The notes: generated from the letters alone by a model not told the origin. A DNA stretch of 12,402 nucleotides from Geobacter sp. UBA6169 (GCA_002422265.1 DIUB01000166.1:1-12402), one strand, 5' to 3'. Counted from the first letter of the stretch, positions 1 to 6,573 are shown. Made by a program: numbers and translations.

Positions 1-126
1 TTGGCTACCGGTATGACCATCCTGAGTCTGGAGAGCTATCATATCTGGACATTCAGCTCGGCAAGGATCCGGGAAGAGGAAGAACAGCTGGCAATTCTGG
101 AGAAGCGGATGGGGATCGGAAAATAG
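1..126 (+). CDS. C-terminal end of an unidentified protein (partial)
   Basis: This is an open frame from the left edge of the window to a TAG stop at 124-126, giving 41 residues. It is the only plausible coding segment on the plus strand. The visible tail begins with a mildly hydrophobic stretch rich in aromatic and aliphatic residues (around LSLESYHIWTF) and ends in a charged, probably helical segment rich in Glu (REEEEQLAILEKRMGIGK). No motif is recognisable and the family cannot be named from this fragment. It converges on the minus-strand zinc-ribbon gene, and a symmetrical hairpin flanked by A and T runs lies between them, which fits the end of a real transcription unit. Confidence 0.5.
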   Translation: MATGMTILSLESYHIWTFSSARIREEEEQLAILEKRMGIGK

Positions 127-161
127 TTTGACAGGATGGGAGCGTGGGCTGTCAGATGCAG

Positions 162-194
162 AAAAGCGGAACGCCGGCAACGGGTTCCGCTTTT
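162..194. terminator. Bidirectional intrinsic terminator
   Basis: A perfect 11-bp stem (162-172 pairing with 184-194, core AGCGGAAC/GTTCCGCT) closes an 11-nt loop. It has AAAA on the left and TTTTT on the right, so a U-tract follows the hairpin in both directions. It sits between the plus-strand gene ending at 126 and the minus-strand gene ending at 195, and can serve both. Confidence 0.8.
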
Positions 195-611
195 TCAGTC
201 AGGGTTTCGATCTGCGGTTACATGCAGCTGGCAATGGAGACAACGTCGTAGATACAGCAACGACATGCCGTTCATATGGAAGTAGTGGCCACAGCGCGGA
301 CAGCGCGCAAGGGCAGAAAGCAGGGCTGTGATAAACAGTATGGCCACCCAGATGCCGAAGCTGATGGCCATACTGCGAAAGGTGGGAAAAAGTTTGTTAA
401 CTCCCCACATCAGCGGCATATACAGAAGAACAGTGGCAAAGAAGTATTTTCTGCGGCGGCGGATCAGTTTCATTGCCTGCTTGAAGGCACCAGGGTCGGC
501 CTGATGGGGTAGTGAGCAGACCGCAGCCTCTGCTGCCGTCTGATCTTCAGCAGTTGCGTGGCGGGCCAAAGACCCGCCACTCCCGTTGTTATGCGTGCTA
601 GTCCCGTGCAT
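195..611 (-). CDS. Small membrane protein with C-terminal zinc ribbon (hypothetical)
   Basis: The protein has 138 residues as called. Residues 1-46 are polar and low in complexity. A basic patch (RRRRK, 51-55) precedes two probable membrane segments at about 57-76 and 81-102, followed by a compact cytoplasmic four-cysteine module, C104-X2-C107-X16-C124-X2-C127, typical of a zinc ribbon. The function is unknown; such modules bind nucleic acid or protein partners, or act as a structural zinc site. It is the last gene of the small membrane protein cluster, and its ATG overlaps the end of the upstream gene by 14 nt. The start is doubtful: there is no good ribosome site before 611 and a strong hairpin (558-580) lies inside the polar N-terminus. 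An internal ATG at 473 would give a 92-residue protein that keeps both membrane segments and the ribbon. Confidence 0.65.
   Translation of the reverse strand: MHGTSTHNNGSGGSLARHATAEDQTAAEAAVCSLPHQADPGAFKQAMKLIRRRRKYFFATVLLYMPLMWGVNKLFPTFRSMAISFGIWVAILFITALLSALARCPRCGHYFHMNGMSLLYLRRCLHCQLHVTADRNPD
558..580 (-). other. Strong GC-rich hairpin at gene junction
   Basis: A perfect 8-bp inverted repeat (GTGGCGGG at 558-565, CCCGCCAC at 573-580) with a 7-nt loop lies just past the stop of the 88-residue membrane protein. It is inside the first part of the frame called for the zinc-ribbon gene. No T-run follows on the minus strand, so it is not a standard terminator. It may stabilise or partly stop the upstream message, or hinder translation of the next gene. 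Confidence 0.5.
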
Positions 612-864
612 TGGCTCGTGCCGGCTGCTGCTGTCTGCTCTCTTCCGCCGTTTTCTTGATCATGTTGTAGAGGCTGATGATGGCCGGGATGGTCTGTACG
701 ACCACCACCAGTGCCAGGAAACCGGCAAAGGCGAGAACCAGGATGCCGCTGTTGTAGGTGAGGCTGGTATCAATCACCTTGCTGTGGCTGCCTGAGGCAA
801 AGGCGTTGGTCAGGCTGAAGACAGACAGGCTCAGGGCCGTAAGGATTGACGTTACTGATTTCAT
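598..864 (-). CDS. Small single-pass membrane protein with signal peptide, paralogue of the upstream gene
   Basis: This is an 88-residue protein. Residues 1-23 form a signal peptide with a likely AFA/S cleavage site. A short polar exported segment follows, then one hydrophobic segment (about 42-66), then a basic and polar cytoplasmic tail (KKTAEESRQQQPARANARD). The membrane segment and its end match the preceding gene product: both carry the pattern ALV-x-VVQ-x-IPA-x-I-x-L-x-x-M. The start is well supported by AAGGAGAT 8 nt upstream of the ATG. The gene follows its paralogue after 45 nt and is probably in one transcript from the sigma-54 promoter at 1208-1222. The function is unknown. Two tandem diverged copies suggest a hetero-oligomer or paired small envelope components. 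Confidence 0.8.
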   Translation of the reverse strand: MKSVTSILTALSLSVFSLTNAFASGSHSKVIDTSLTYNSGILVLAFAGFLALVVVVQTIPAIISLYNMIKKTAEESRQQQPARANARD

Positions 865-909
865 CGGTGCATATCTCCTTGTAAGGTATGTTGCGGCCTG
901 ATGGGCCGG

Positions 910-1155
910 TTATTTGCCATGATGTGTAACACTGGCAGGTGTTGAGGTTTCAGATGGGCTGAAAACGGCTTTGGCCATAGAGAAGAGCATGATAGCGGCC
1001 GGGATTGCCTGAACTACAATAACCAACGCACCAAAACCGATGAAGAGCCAGATGAGCGGACTGCCGCCGTCCTGCAGGGTGCTTTCTGCTGCAAAGGCCG
1101 AGGTCGCGCTGCCTGCGAGTAACGGGATCAAAAGATTCGCAATGTTCGTTTTCAT
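910..1155 (-). CDS. Small single-pass membrane protein with signal peptide, first gene of sigma-54-driven cluster
   Basis: This is an 81-residue protein. The signal peptide is at about 1-22 (cleavage after SAFA), followed by a short polar exported stretch (AESTLQDGGS), one membrane segment at about 34-59, and a short polar tail ending in HHGK. It is paralogous to the next gene through the shared IGFGALVIVVQAIPAAIMLF-type core, in which Gly, VVQ and IPA are common to both. A strong ribosome site (AGGGAGGATG) precedes the ATG. The leader from the predicted sigma-54 start point is about 41 nt, which makes this the lead gene of the cluster. I do not recognise the family and propose no biochemical function. 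The layout (signal peptide, single anchor, short tail) suggests a small inner-membrane subunit. Confidence 0.82.
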   Translation of the reverse strand: MKTNIANLLIPLLAGSATSAFAAESTLQDGGSPLIWLFIGFGALVIVVQAIPAAIMLFSMAKAVFSPSETSTPASVTHHGK

Positions 1156-1207
1156 GACATCCTCCCTGAACTGCTCGGTTAGTGTGTGATCGATGTTGTA
1201 ACCTTTA

Positions 1208-1222
1208 GCATGGGGAGTGCCA
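1208..1222 (-). promoter_or_regulatory. Sigma-54 (-24/-12) promoter for the small membrane protein cluster
   Basis: The minus strand reads TGGCAC-CCCC-type -24/-12 sequence TGGCACTCCCCATGC. It matches TGGCAC-N5-TTGC at every position but one, with the invariant GG and GC at correct spacing. The -24 element is 1217-1222 and the -12 element 1208-1211, giving a start near 1196, about 41 nt before the ATG at 1155. An exact IHF consensus lies just upstream. Two sigma-54 activators are encoded in this window, the nearer one with its sensor kinase directly upstream. Confidence 0.82.
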
Positions 1223-1249
1223 AGTCTGGCGGTGGCGAAATTAAATTTA

Positions 1250-1262
1250 TAATACGTTGATA
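1250..1262 (-). promoter_or_regulatory. Predicted IHF-binding site
   Basis: The minus strand reads TATCAACGTATTA, an exact match to the IHF consensus WATCAANNNNTTR, in AT-rich DNA. Its centre is about 60 bp upstream of the predicted start. This is where IHF bends DNA so that a bound activator can reach sigma-54 polymerase. Confidence 0.65.
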
Positions 1263-1277
1263 TTATTGCTTTAAAAT

Positions 1278-1300
1278 AAAAAAGCAGTGTTGTGATGCTT
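1278..1300 (-). terminator. Weak candidate terminator after the sensor kinase gene
   Basis: On the minus strand a 5-bp stem (AAGCA/TGCTT, 1296-1300 with 1282-1286) and 9-nt loop are followed by a T-rich run. The stem is short, so this is only a possible stop for the mrp/regulator/kinase transcript. Confidence 0.25.
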
Positions 1301-1361
1301 CATACCCCTTGCTTGAGATGTATATTTTTATCATGCAGTATCTGTCAGCTGGTTGCAGTTC

Positions 1362-1401
1362 AACCGCTCAAAATAACGGTTCTTTTTTGTCTTAAGCGGT
1401 T
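1362..1401. promoter_or_regulatory. Candidate activator-binding dyads upstream of the sigma-54 promoter
   Basis: AACCG-N10-CGGTT (1362-1381) is a symmetrical dyad, and a further half-site AGCGGTT at 1395-1401 pairs with AACCGCT at 1362-1368. The first dyad is centred about 175 bp upstream of the predicted start, in the usual range for enhancer sites of NtrC-type activators. No T-run follows on the minus strand, so a terminator is unlikely. The region 1156-1446 otherwise holds only the promoter, the IHF site and the weak hairpin. Confidence 0.35.
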
Positions 1402-1446
1402 TTTATATCGCTTCCGGTCTGTATGCAATATCCATGCACCGCGTTA

Positions 1447-3093
1447 TCAGGCAAGTAGACTCTGACCGTTGATAACCGGCTGAACCCCTTCGGCACAGCG
1501 GGGCAGCCAGATGCTGAAGGTCATTCCCATTCCCTGGTCACTTTCTGCCTTGATGGTGCCGCCATGGGCCTGAATGATCCCGTACGAAACCGAGAGCCCC
1601 AAACCGGTGCCGCCGGTACCCTTGGTGGTAAAGAACGGATCAAACAGCTTGCCCAGCTGCTCTTCCGGTACGCCGCAGCCTGAGTCTGAGATGGTAATGA
1701 CAACACCATCATCCGGTTCTCGGTGAGCCCGTGTGATGATCTGCAGTTCTCCCCGCTTCTGGTCCTGCATGGCCTGACCGGCATTGATGAAGATATTGAT
1801 AAAGACCTGCTTGAGCTGATTCTGATCAGCCATGATTTCAGGAAGATCACTGCCCAGCTGGCGCATGATGGCGACGTTTTGGAACACCGATTGACATTCA
1901 ACCAGGCGGAGCGAATCAAGCAACACCTGATTGATGTTACAGACGGTCCTCTTTGGCTGGTAGTCGCGGGCAAACTCAAGCAATCCCTTGACGATTCCGG
2001 CACAGCGCTGGGCCTCGCTGCTGATGGTCTCAAGATCTCCCTTAAGGGCCGGATCAAGCCGTTTATCCTTGGCTGCCAGTGAGCTGAAGATCAGGATGCC
2101 GGACAGTGGGTTGTTGATCTCATGGGCAATACCGGCCACCAGTTCTCCCAGTGATGCCAGTTTTTCAGTGTGTACCAGCTGCATCTGCATCCGCTGCAAT
2201 TGTTCGCTCCGCTCCTTGACCTTTTCCTCCAGTGTTCTGCCCCACTCCTCAAGATCATTACGGGCCTGGCGCAGATTGTTGGTCATCAGCTGAAAGGAGC
2301 GCATCAGTTCTCCCAGCTCATCGTTTGATGTGGGTATCATCTCACAGTCAAGCTTGCCCTGTGCCAGCATGGTGGTATGGCGTAACAGTTCATTGACCGG
2401 CCGGTTGACCAGATGAAGGGTAAAAAAGGTAAGTGACGCACCCAGCAGAATAATAAGCAGTATAGTCAGCAGAATGATCCGGTTGCGGTACGAGGCAAGA
2501 TCCGCCTTAAGCACATCAAGCGAGACAATAATATCCACAACTCCCAGCACCTTACCGCTGCCGGTATGGATATGACAGCTTGCCGTTGAACAGGAAGGTT
2601 CGTTTGGGATCGCTTTGGCCAGCCCCATAACCTGTCTGCCGTCGGGCAGTTTGAAAAAACGGCTGCGTTCCTCCAGCGGCGGACGAAAAAGGGTTTTACC
2701 CGGTTTGTGGCAGAGATCGCAGTGGACTGCTTTCGTATCAAGCATGCTGCCGATCTCGTCTGCTACGGTTGAATGGACAATGGTTCCGTTACGGTTGATC
2801 AGCCTGATCCGCTCGATTCCCGGCCGATTGGCAACCTCGTCAATCATCCGGTAGACCAGTCCACGGTTGTCAAGTTGCATCTGGTCGTGGGTCATTCTGA
2901 TAATGGTTGCGGCAAGATTGTCCAGATCACGGACGGTGTTATTGACCAGCAGTTTTTGCAGATTATTGATATTGACCCAGGCAAACAGCGTCATAAACAA
3001 CACCACTACGGTGCCGGTCAGAACCGTCAGCTTCTGAATCAGTGAAAATCGTCTCGGCAAGAGCGAGCGCAGAATATGATCAGGACTCAACAT
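1447..3093 (-). CDS. Membrane sensor histidine kinase with periplasmic c-type heme motifs
   Basis: This is a 548-residue histidine kinase. Transmembrane segment 1 is at about 19-41 and segment 2 at about 205-229, enclosing a periplasmic sensor domain of roughly 160 residues. That domain carries C125-D-L-C128-H129, a CXXCH c-heme motif, and C168-X4-C173-H174, a CX4CH motif. HAMP (about 230-282) and a coiled coil (about 275-310) lead to the HisKA domain with phospho-accepting H324 (IAHEINNPLSG) and an ATPase domain with N437 (N box), D470-G472-G474 (G1) and the GTGGTGLGL loop (about 492-500). The ATG overlaps the end of the upstream response regulator by 14 nt, so the two are co-translated and almost certainly partners. 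By family knowledge it autophosphorylates at His and passes phosphate to the regulator. Heme-based redox or gas sensing is inference from the motifs. Confidence 0.93.
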   Translation of the reverse strand: MLSPDHILRSLLPRRFSLIQKLTVLTGTVVVLFMTLFAWVNINNLQKLLVNNTVRDLDNLAATIIRMTHDQMQLDNRGLVYRMIDEVANRPGIERIRLINRNGTIVHSTVADEIGSMLDTKAVHCDLCHKPGKTLFRPPLEERSRFFKLPDGRQVMGLAKAIPNEPSCSTASCHIHTGSGKVLGVVDIIVSLDVLKADLASYRNRIILLTILLIILLGASLTFFTLHLVNRPVNELLRHTTMLAQGKLDCEMIPTSNDELGELMRSFQLMTNNLRQARNDLEEWGRTLEEKVKERSEQLQRMQMQLVHTEKLASLGELVAGIAHEINNPLSGILIFSSLAAKDKRLDPALKGDLETISSEAQRCAGIVKGLLEFARDYQPKRTVCNINQVLLDSLRLVECQSVFQNVAIMRQLGSDLPEIMADQNQLKQVFINIFINAGQAMQDQKRGELQIITRAHREPDDGVVITISDSGCGVPEEQLGKLFDPFFTTKGTGGTGLGLSVSYGIIQAHGGTIKAESDQGMGMTFSIWLPRCAEGVQPVINGQSLLA

Positions 3094-4498
3094 ATTCCCG
3101 GGCCGAAATGCCGAGTTTCTTCATCATGGCCTGGAAGTTTGGTCGCAACATGCCGGTTTCTTCTGCGGCCCTGGTGATGTTGCCGCGATTGCGTTGTAAT
3201 GCATTAATGACAAAGGCCTTTTCAATATCCTCTACCGCCTGTTCCCGTAGATGACGTTTTGCTTCCTTCAGCTCCTCTACATTCAGCGGTACAACGGAAT
3301 AATCCGGCGCAACCAGCTCGTTTGCACCGATGCTGAGCTCAAGGTCGTCGGGTGTGATCAGGCTGTCCTCTGCAAGGACCACGGCACGCTCAATGATATT
3401 TTCCAGCTCCCGTACGTTGCCCGGAAAGCTGTAGCTTTGGAGCACCTGCATGGCGCCGGCAGTGACTCCCTTGATGTCTTTGCTCAGCTCATCGGCACAC
3501 CGCCTGACGGCGTTGCCGACCAACAGCGGAATATCGCCGGTCCGCTCGCGCAGCGGAGGCAGCTCAAGCGGAATAATGTTAAGGCGGAAGAACAGATCCT
3601 CTCTGAAGCTCCCCTCTGCAACCATATCACGCAGGTTTCTGTTGGATGCGGCCACCAGCCGGATGTTGATCGGTGTCGGCTGGGTACCCCCGATCGGTGT
3701 TACCTGACGCTCCTGCAAGACCCGCAGCAGCTTGGCCTGGGTGGTCAGGCTCAGGTTGGAGACCTCGTCAAGAAACAGGGTGCCTCCCTCTGCCACCTTG
3801 AACAGACCGGTTTTGGTGTGCATTGCACCGGTAAAAGAGCCTTTGACATGGCCAAACAGCTCCGACTCCAGCAGGCTCTCCACCAGTGAGGTGCAGTCCA
3901 CTGCAACAAACGGGTTGTCGCGACGGGGGCTGTGCCGGTGAATGGCCCGGGCTACCAGTTCTTTGCCGGTGCCGGATTCACCGGTAATCAGGACGGTACT
4001 GTCGGTGGGGGCAACCTGCATGATCCGGCGATAGACCTTGACCATCTCCTGGCTTTTCCCCACAAAACGGTCAAATCCTTCCCCATCTCGCAGCTCTTTC
4101 AGCAGGTACAGATCCTCAAGCGCCACTACCCGTTGTTCCAGTGCGGTCTTGACGGTCTGCAGCATCTCTTCAGGGGTAAACGGCTTGGCGATGTAATCCA
4201 CGGCCCCCAGCTTCATCACCTCGACCGCACTGTCTACCGATGAATAGCCGGTAATAAAAATAACCGGCAGATCAGGCTGGATCTCCTTGATCGCCTTCAA
4301 CACCTCCATACCGCTGATTCCCGGCATCTTCAGGTCGGTTACCACCAGATCGAACGGTTCCTGCTTGATCCGCTCAAGGGCTGCATGTCCATTGGCAAAG
4401 GTCTCCACCTGAAACGATTCCGACTCCAGTATTCTGCGGACACCTTCACGAATGGCAGGCTCGTCATCAATTACCAGCAGCTTCTTTTCGTTCTCCAT
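3080..4498 (-). CDS. Sigma-54-dependent NtrC-family response regulator
   Basis: This 472-residue protein has three domains. The receiver is at 1-120, with the acidic pair D11/D12, phospho-acceptor D55 (VVTDLKMPG) and K105. The AAA+ sigma-54 activation domain is at about 143-375, with Walker A GESGTGKE (173-180), a GSFTGA loop (220-225) in place of the usual GAFTGA, Walker B with D244-E245, and an R-finger region (FREDLFFRL). The C-terminal Fis-type helix-turn-helix is at about 428-465. ATP hydrolysis remodels sigma-54 polymerase at -24/-12 promoters. It is 49 nt downstream of mrp and overlaps its kinase. Ser in the GAFTGA loop is a tolerated variant in this family; Thr-Gly, which contact sigma-54, are kept. 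The most likely target is the sigma-54 promoter at 1208-1222 (inference). Confidence 0.95.
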   Translation of the reverse strand: MENEKKLLVIDDEPAIREGVRRILESESFQVETFANGHAALERIKQEPFDLVVTDLKMPGISGMEVLKAIKEIQPDLPVIFITGYSSVDSAVEVMKLGAVDYIAKPFTPEEMLQTVKTALEQRVVALEDLYLLKELRDGEGFDRFVGKSQEMVKVYRRIMQVAPTDSTVLITGESGTGKELVARAIHRHSPRRDNPFVAVDCTSLVESLLESELFGHVKGSFTGAMHTKTGLFKVAEGGTLFLDEVSNLSLTTQAKLLRVLQERQVTPIGGTQPTPINIRLVAASNRNLRDMVAEGSFREDLFFRLNIIPLELPPLRERTGDIPLLVGNAVRRCADELSKDIKGVTAGAMQVLQSYSFPGNVRELENIIERAVVLAEDSLITPDDLELSIGANELVAPDYSVVPLNVEELKEAKRHLREQAVEDIEKAFVINALQRNRGNITRAAEETGMLRPNFQAMMKKLGISAREYVES

Positions 4499-4547
4499 GG
4501 CAACCCCTTGATGCGTTGGTGTTAATCAGAAACAGTGCCGCGTTTTA

Positions 4548-5471
4548 TTAACGGGCTGCCTCAGCCTGTTCGGTAATCGGTATCAACAGGGACTGAAACA
4601 GGGCTGCAGTAGTGGAGTCGGCATACCGTTGCAAAAACGCTACTCCGCTGTCGCCTGCTTCGGCTATCCTGGGATCAATCGGTACCGAGCCGATGAACGG
4701 CACGCCCATGTCATCGGCCATCAGCTTGCCGCCGCCGGACTGGAAGACGGCGGTCTGCTCACCGCATTTGGGGCAGACAAAGCCGTTCATGTTCTCGATT
4801 ACCCCCAGCACCGGCAGGTTGATCTGGCGACAGAAGGAGATGGATTTACGCACATCCACGGCAGCGACCTTCTGCGGGGTGGTGACAATCACCGCGCCAT
4901 CGGCCCCTTCCAGGGTCTGGCAGACTGAAAGCGGTTCATCGCCGGTTCCCGGGGGAGAATCAACAATCAGATAGTCCAGATCGCCCCAGGCCACGTCACG
5001 GATAAACTGGGTAATTACGCCGGTCTTCATCGGTCCGCGCCAGATCACCGCTTCGTCTCTGTCTTTCAGAAAGAAGCCCAGCGAGATGACCTTCATACCG
5101 TTCAGATCTACCGGAACCAGCTCGCCATTGCCCTCCATAACCTGGCTCTGCTCCAGGCCAAGCATGGTGGGGACGCTGGGGCCATGGATATCCACATCCA
5201 GCAGGCCGACCTTCTTGCCGGCCAGGTGCAGTCCAACGGCAAGGTTGACCGCTACCGTGCTTTTACCAACACCACCCTTGCCCGACAGTACAATGATCTT
5301 GTGCTTGATTCTGCACAGGCGTGAGGCCAGACGGCGCCGGTCTTCAAACTCCTGCTCGGTTTCGCTCGGTTTTTTACTGCTTGCCGAGCAACTGCTGGAT
5401 GAACATGCTTCACATGCTGAAGAAGGGCAGGATTGTTCCTGCTGCGGGGGGTGCTGCTGTGCTGCGTCCAT
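4548..5471 (-). CDS. mrp: Mrp/NBP35-family P-loop ATPase (Fe-S cluster carrier)
   Basis: This 307-residue protein is a member of the Mrp/ApbC/NBP35 group of cytoplasmic scaffold ATPases that bind and deliver 4Fe-4S clusters. Visible features are the deviant Walker A SGKGGVGKST (63-72, signature K65 and K70), Asp-rich switch LLDVDIHGPS (90-99), DSPPGTGDEP (171-180), and the CPKC cluster motif (C233/C236) in ENMNGFVCPKCG. The N-terminus adds a Cys/Ser-rich extension with C15, C20, C23 and C28, resembling the extra N-terminal ferredoxin-like cysteines of NBP35 more than plain ApbC. The start is well set by AGGAGG 7 nt before the ATG. It is separated from the ferredoxin-ATPase operon by a repeat element and leads into the regulator/kinase pair, an arrangement fitting metal-cluster maturation next to redox control. 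Confidence 0.94.
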   Translation of the reverse strand: MDAAQQHPPQQEQSCPSSACEACSSSSCSASSKKPSETEQEFEDRRRLASRLCRIKHKIIVLSGKGGVGKSTVAVNLAVGLHLAGKKVGLLDVDIHGPSVPTMLGLEQSQVMEGNGELVPVDLNGMKVISLGFFLKDRDEAVIWRGPMKTGVITQFIRDVAWGDLDYLIVDSPPGTGDEPLSVCQTLEGADGAVIVTTPQKVAAVDVRKSISFCRQINLPVLGVIENMNGFVCPKCGEQTAVFQSGGGKLMADDMGVPFIGSVPIDPRIAEAGDSGVAFLQRYADSTTAALFQSLLIPITEQAEAAR

Positions 5472-5546
5472 GCTGATGCCTCCTGAAGAATAATAAAGAC
5501 CAAGCCAAACAAACTGAAGCTGAACAAGGAAAAGTCAAAAACATGA

Positions 5547-5644
5547 GCACGCGGATCAAATCTGATCTTGGCGGATTTACGCCGATTAAAAAAATAACAG
5601 TATAAAATCTGTGTATATCCGCTTAATCTGCGTCATCCGCGTGC
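5547..5644. repeat. 98-bp imperfect inverted repeat (intergenic hairpin element)
   Basis: The left arm starts GCACGCGGAT (5547-5556) and the right arm ends ATCCGCGTGC (5635-5644). Beyond the perfect 10-bp tips the arms keep pairing with gaps over about 40 nt, around an AT-rich centre (about 5585-5604). The right arm itself consists of short degenerate units of 9-10 nt (ATCTGTGTAT, ATCCGCTTA, ATCTGCGTC, ATCCGCGTG). A smaller dyad, GATCA-N4-TGATC, sits in the left arm. It lies in the 223-bp gap between the second ferredoxin ATPase gene and mrp, with no coding sequence. It resembles dispersed intergenic palindromic repeats; copy number cannot be judged here. Confidence 0.7.
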
Positions 5645-5694
5645 TATGGTCATGGCTTTTAATCAGTTTCTGGCAAAGCTCAAGTAGTAAATCC

Positions 5695-6573
5695 CTAAAG
5701 CAACTCCGTTACCTGTTTCCAGATAACGCGAATATCATTACCGGCTGCGGCATCAAGCTCCACCACCGCCTTTTGCTGCAGTTGGGCCTGGGTGACCGAG
5801 CGGTCATAGCGGATCCGCTCCAGTATCGCTGCACCGGCAGCTTCAGCTGCTGCCTCGATCCGTTCGGTCTGCTGCGGGTTGATGTCCCACTTGTTGACAC
5901 AGACGGCGGTTGGCACAGAGAAATGACGGGCCAGGGCCAATAGCCGCTGCAGGTCATGCAGGCCGGATACGGTTGGTTCGGTAATGACCACTGCCAGTGA
6001 CACGCCGCTTAAGGATGCGATCACCGGACAGCCGATACCGGGAGGGCCGTCTGAGATAATCAGCGGAAGCCGTTTATCCACCGCCACGGTCCAGGCCTGT
6101 TCCCGCACCATGGTAACCAGCTTACCGGAGTTTTCTGCTGCCACCCCCAGCTGGGCATGTACCATCGGACCAGAACGGGTACTTGAAACCATCCACTCGC
6201 CACAGACACGCTCAGGAAAATCAATCGCCTTGGCCGGGCAGATCCGGTAACAGACGCTGCATCCTTCACAGGCTACCGGATCAATCCGGTAGGCAGCACC
6301 GTCACGACGGATTGCATCAAAGCGGCAGCTGTCCATACACACACCGCAAGCAGTGCAGTCCTGCTGGCGTATGACCGCCTCATTGCCGCTCATAAAGGCG
6401 TGGCGCTGCTCCACCATCGGTGTCAGCAGCAGATGCAGGTCGGCTGCATCAACATCACAATCAGCCAGCACCGCCTTGTCGGCCAACAGGGCAAACGATG
6501 CGGTAATGCTGGTCTTACCGGTGCCTCCTTTGCCGGACAATACCACCAGTTCGCGGATATGCTCCTTGCTCAT
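5695..6573 (-). CDS. MinD-type P-loop ATPase with inserted 2x[4Fe-4S] ferredoxin domain (second of pair)
   Basis: This is a 292-residue protein of the MinD/ParA-like ATPases with a ferredoxin insert. It has a deviant Walker A SGKGGTGKTS (K15, K20), the ADCDVDAADLHLL switch region (37-49), then a bacterial-type ferredoxin insert with C73-X2-C76-X2-C79-X3-C83 and C102-X2-C105-X2-C108-X3-C112-P. The ATPase fold resumes with ISDGPPGIGCP (about 172-182), matching the DxPPG motif of this family with Gly in the usual Ala/Ser place. Its ATG overlaps the stop of the preceding paralogue by 4 nt, implying equal production and probably a heterodimer. In Desulfovibrio similar pairs belong to the ORP complex. 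ATP-driven metal-cluster transfer or electron-coupled assembly is inference; the substrate is unknown. Confidence 0.92.
   Translation of the reverse strand: MSKEHIRELVVLSGKGGTGKTSITASFALLADKAVLADCDVDAADLHLLLTPMVEQRHAFMSGNEAVIRQQDCTACGVCMDSCRFDAIRRDGAAYRIDPVACEGCSVCYRICPAKAIDFPERVCGEWMVSSTRSGPMVHAQLGVAAENSGKLVTMVREQAWTVAVDKRLPLIISDGPPGIGCPVIASLSGVSLAVVITEPTVSGLHDLQRLLALARHFSVPTAVCVNKWDINPQQTERIEAAAEAAGAAILERIRYDRSVTQAQLQQKAVVELDAAAGNDIRVIWKQVTELL

Noticed and set aside
1362..1401. Reading the AACCG dyads as a terminator for the kinase gene
   Set aside because: On the minus strand no T-run follows the stem; the sequence fits a binding site better.
2352..2366. A TGGCAC-N5-AAGC sigma-54-like sequence on the minus strand
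   Set aside because: It lies inside the HAMP-coding part of the kinase gene, has a poor -12 element and no gene start downstream, so it is most likely chance.
3251..3889. A 212-codon plus-strand open frame opposite the response regulator
   Set aside because: It is antisense to the conserved AAA+ domain, without a ribosome site or recognisable motif.
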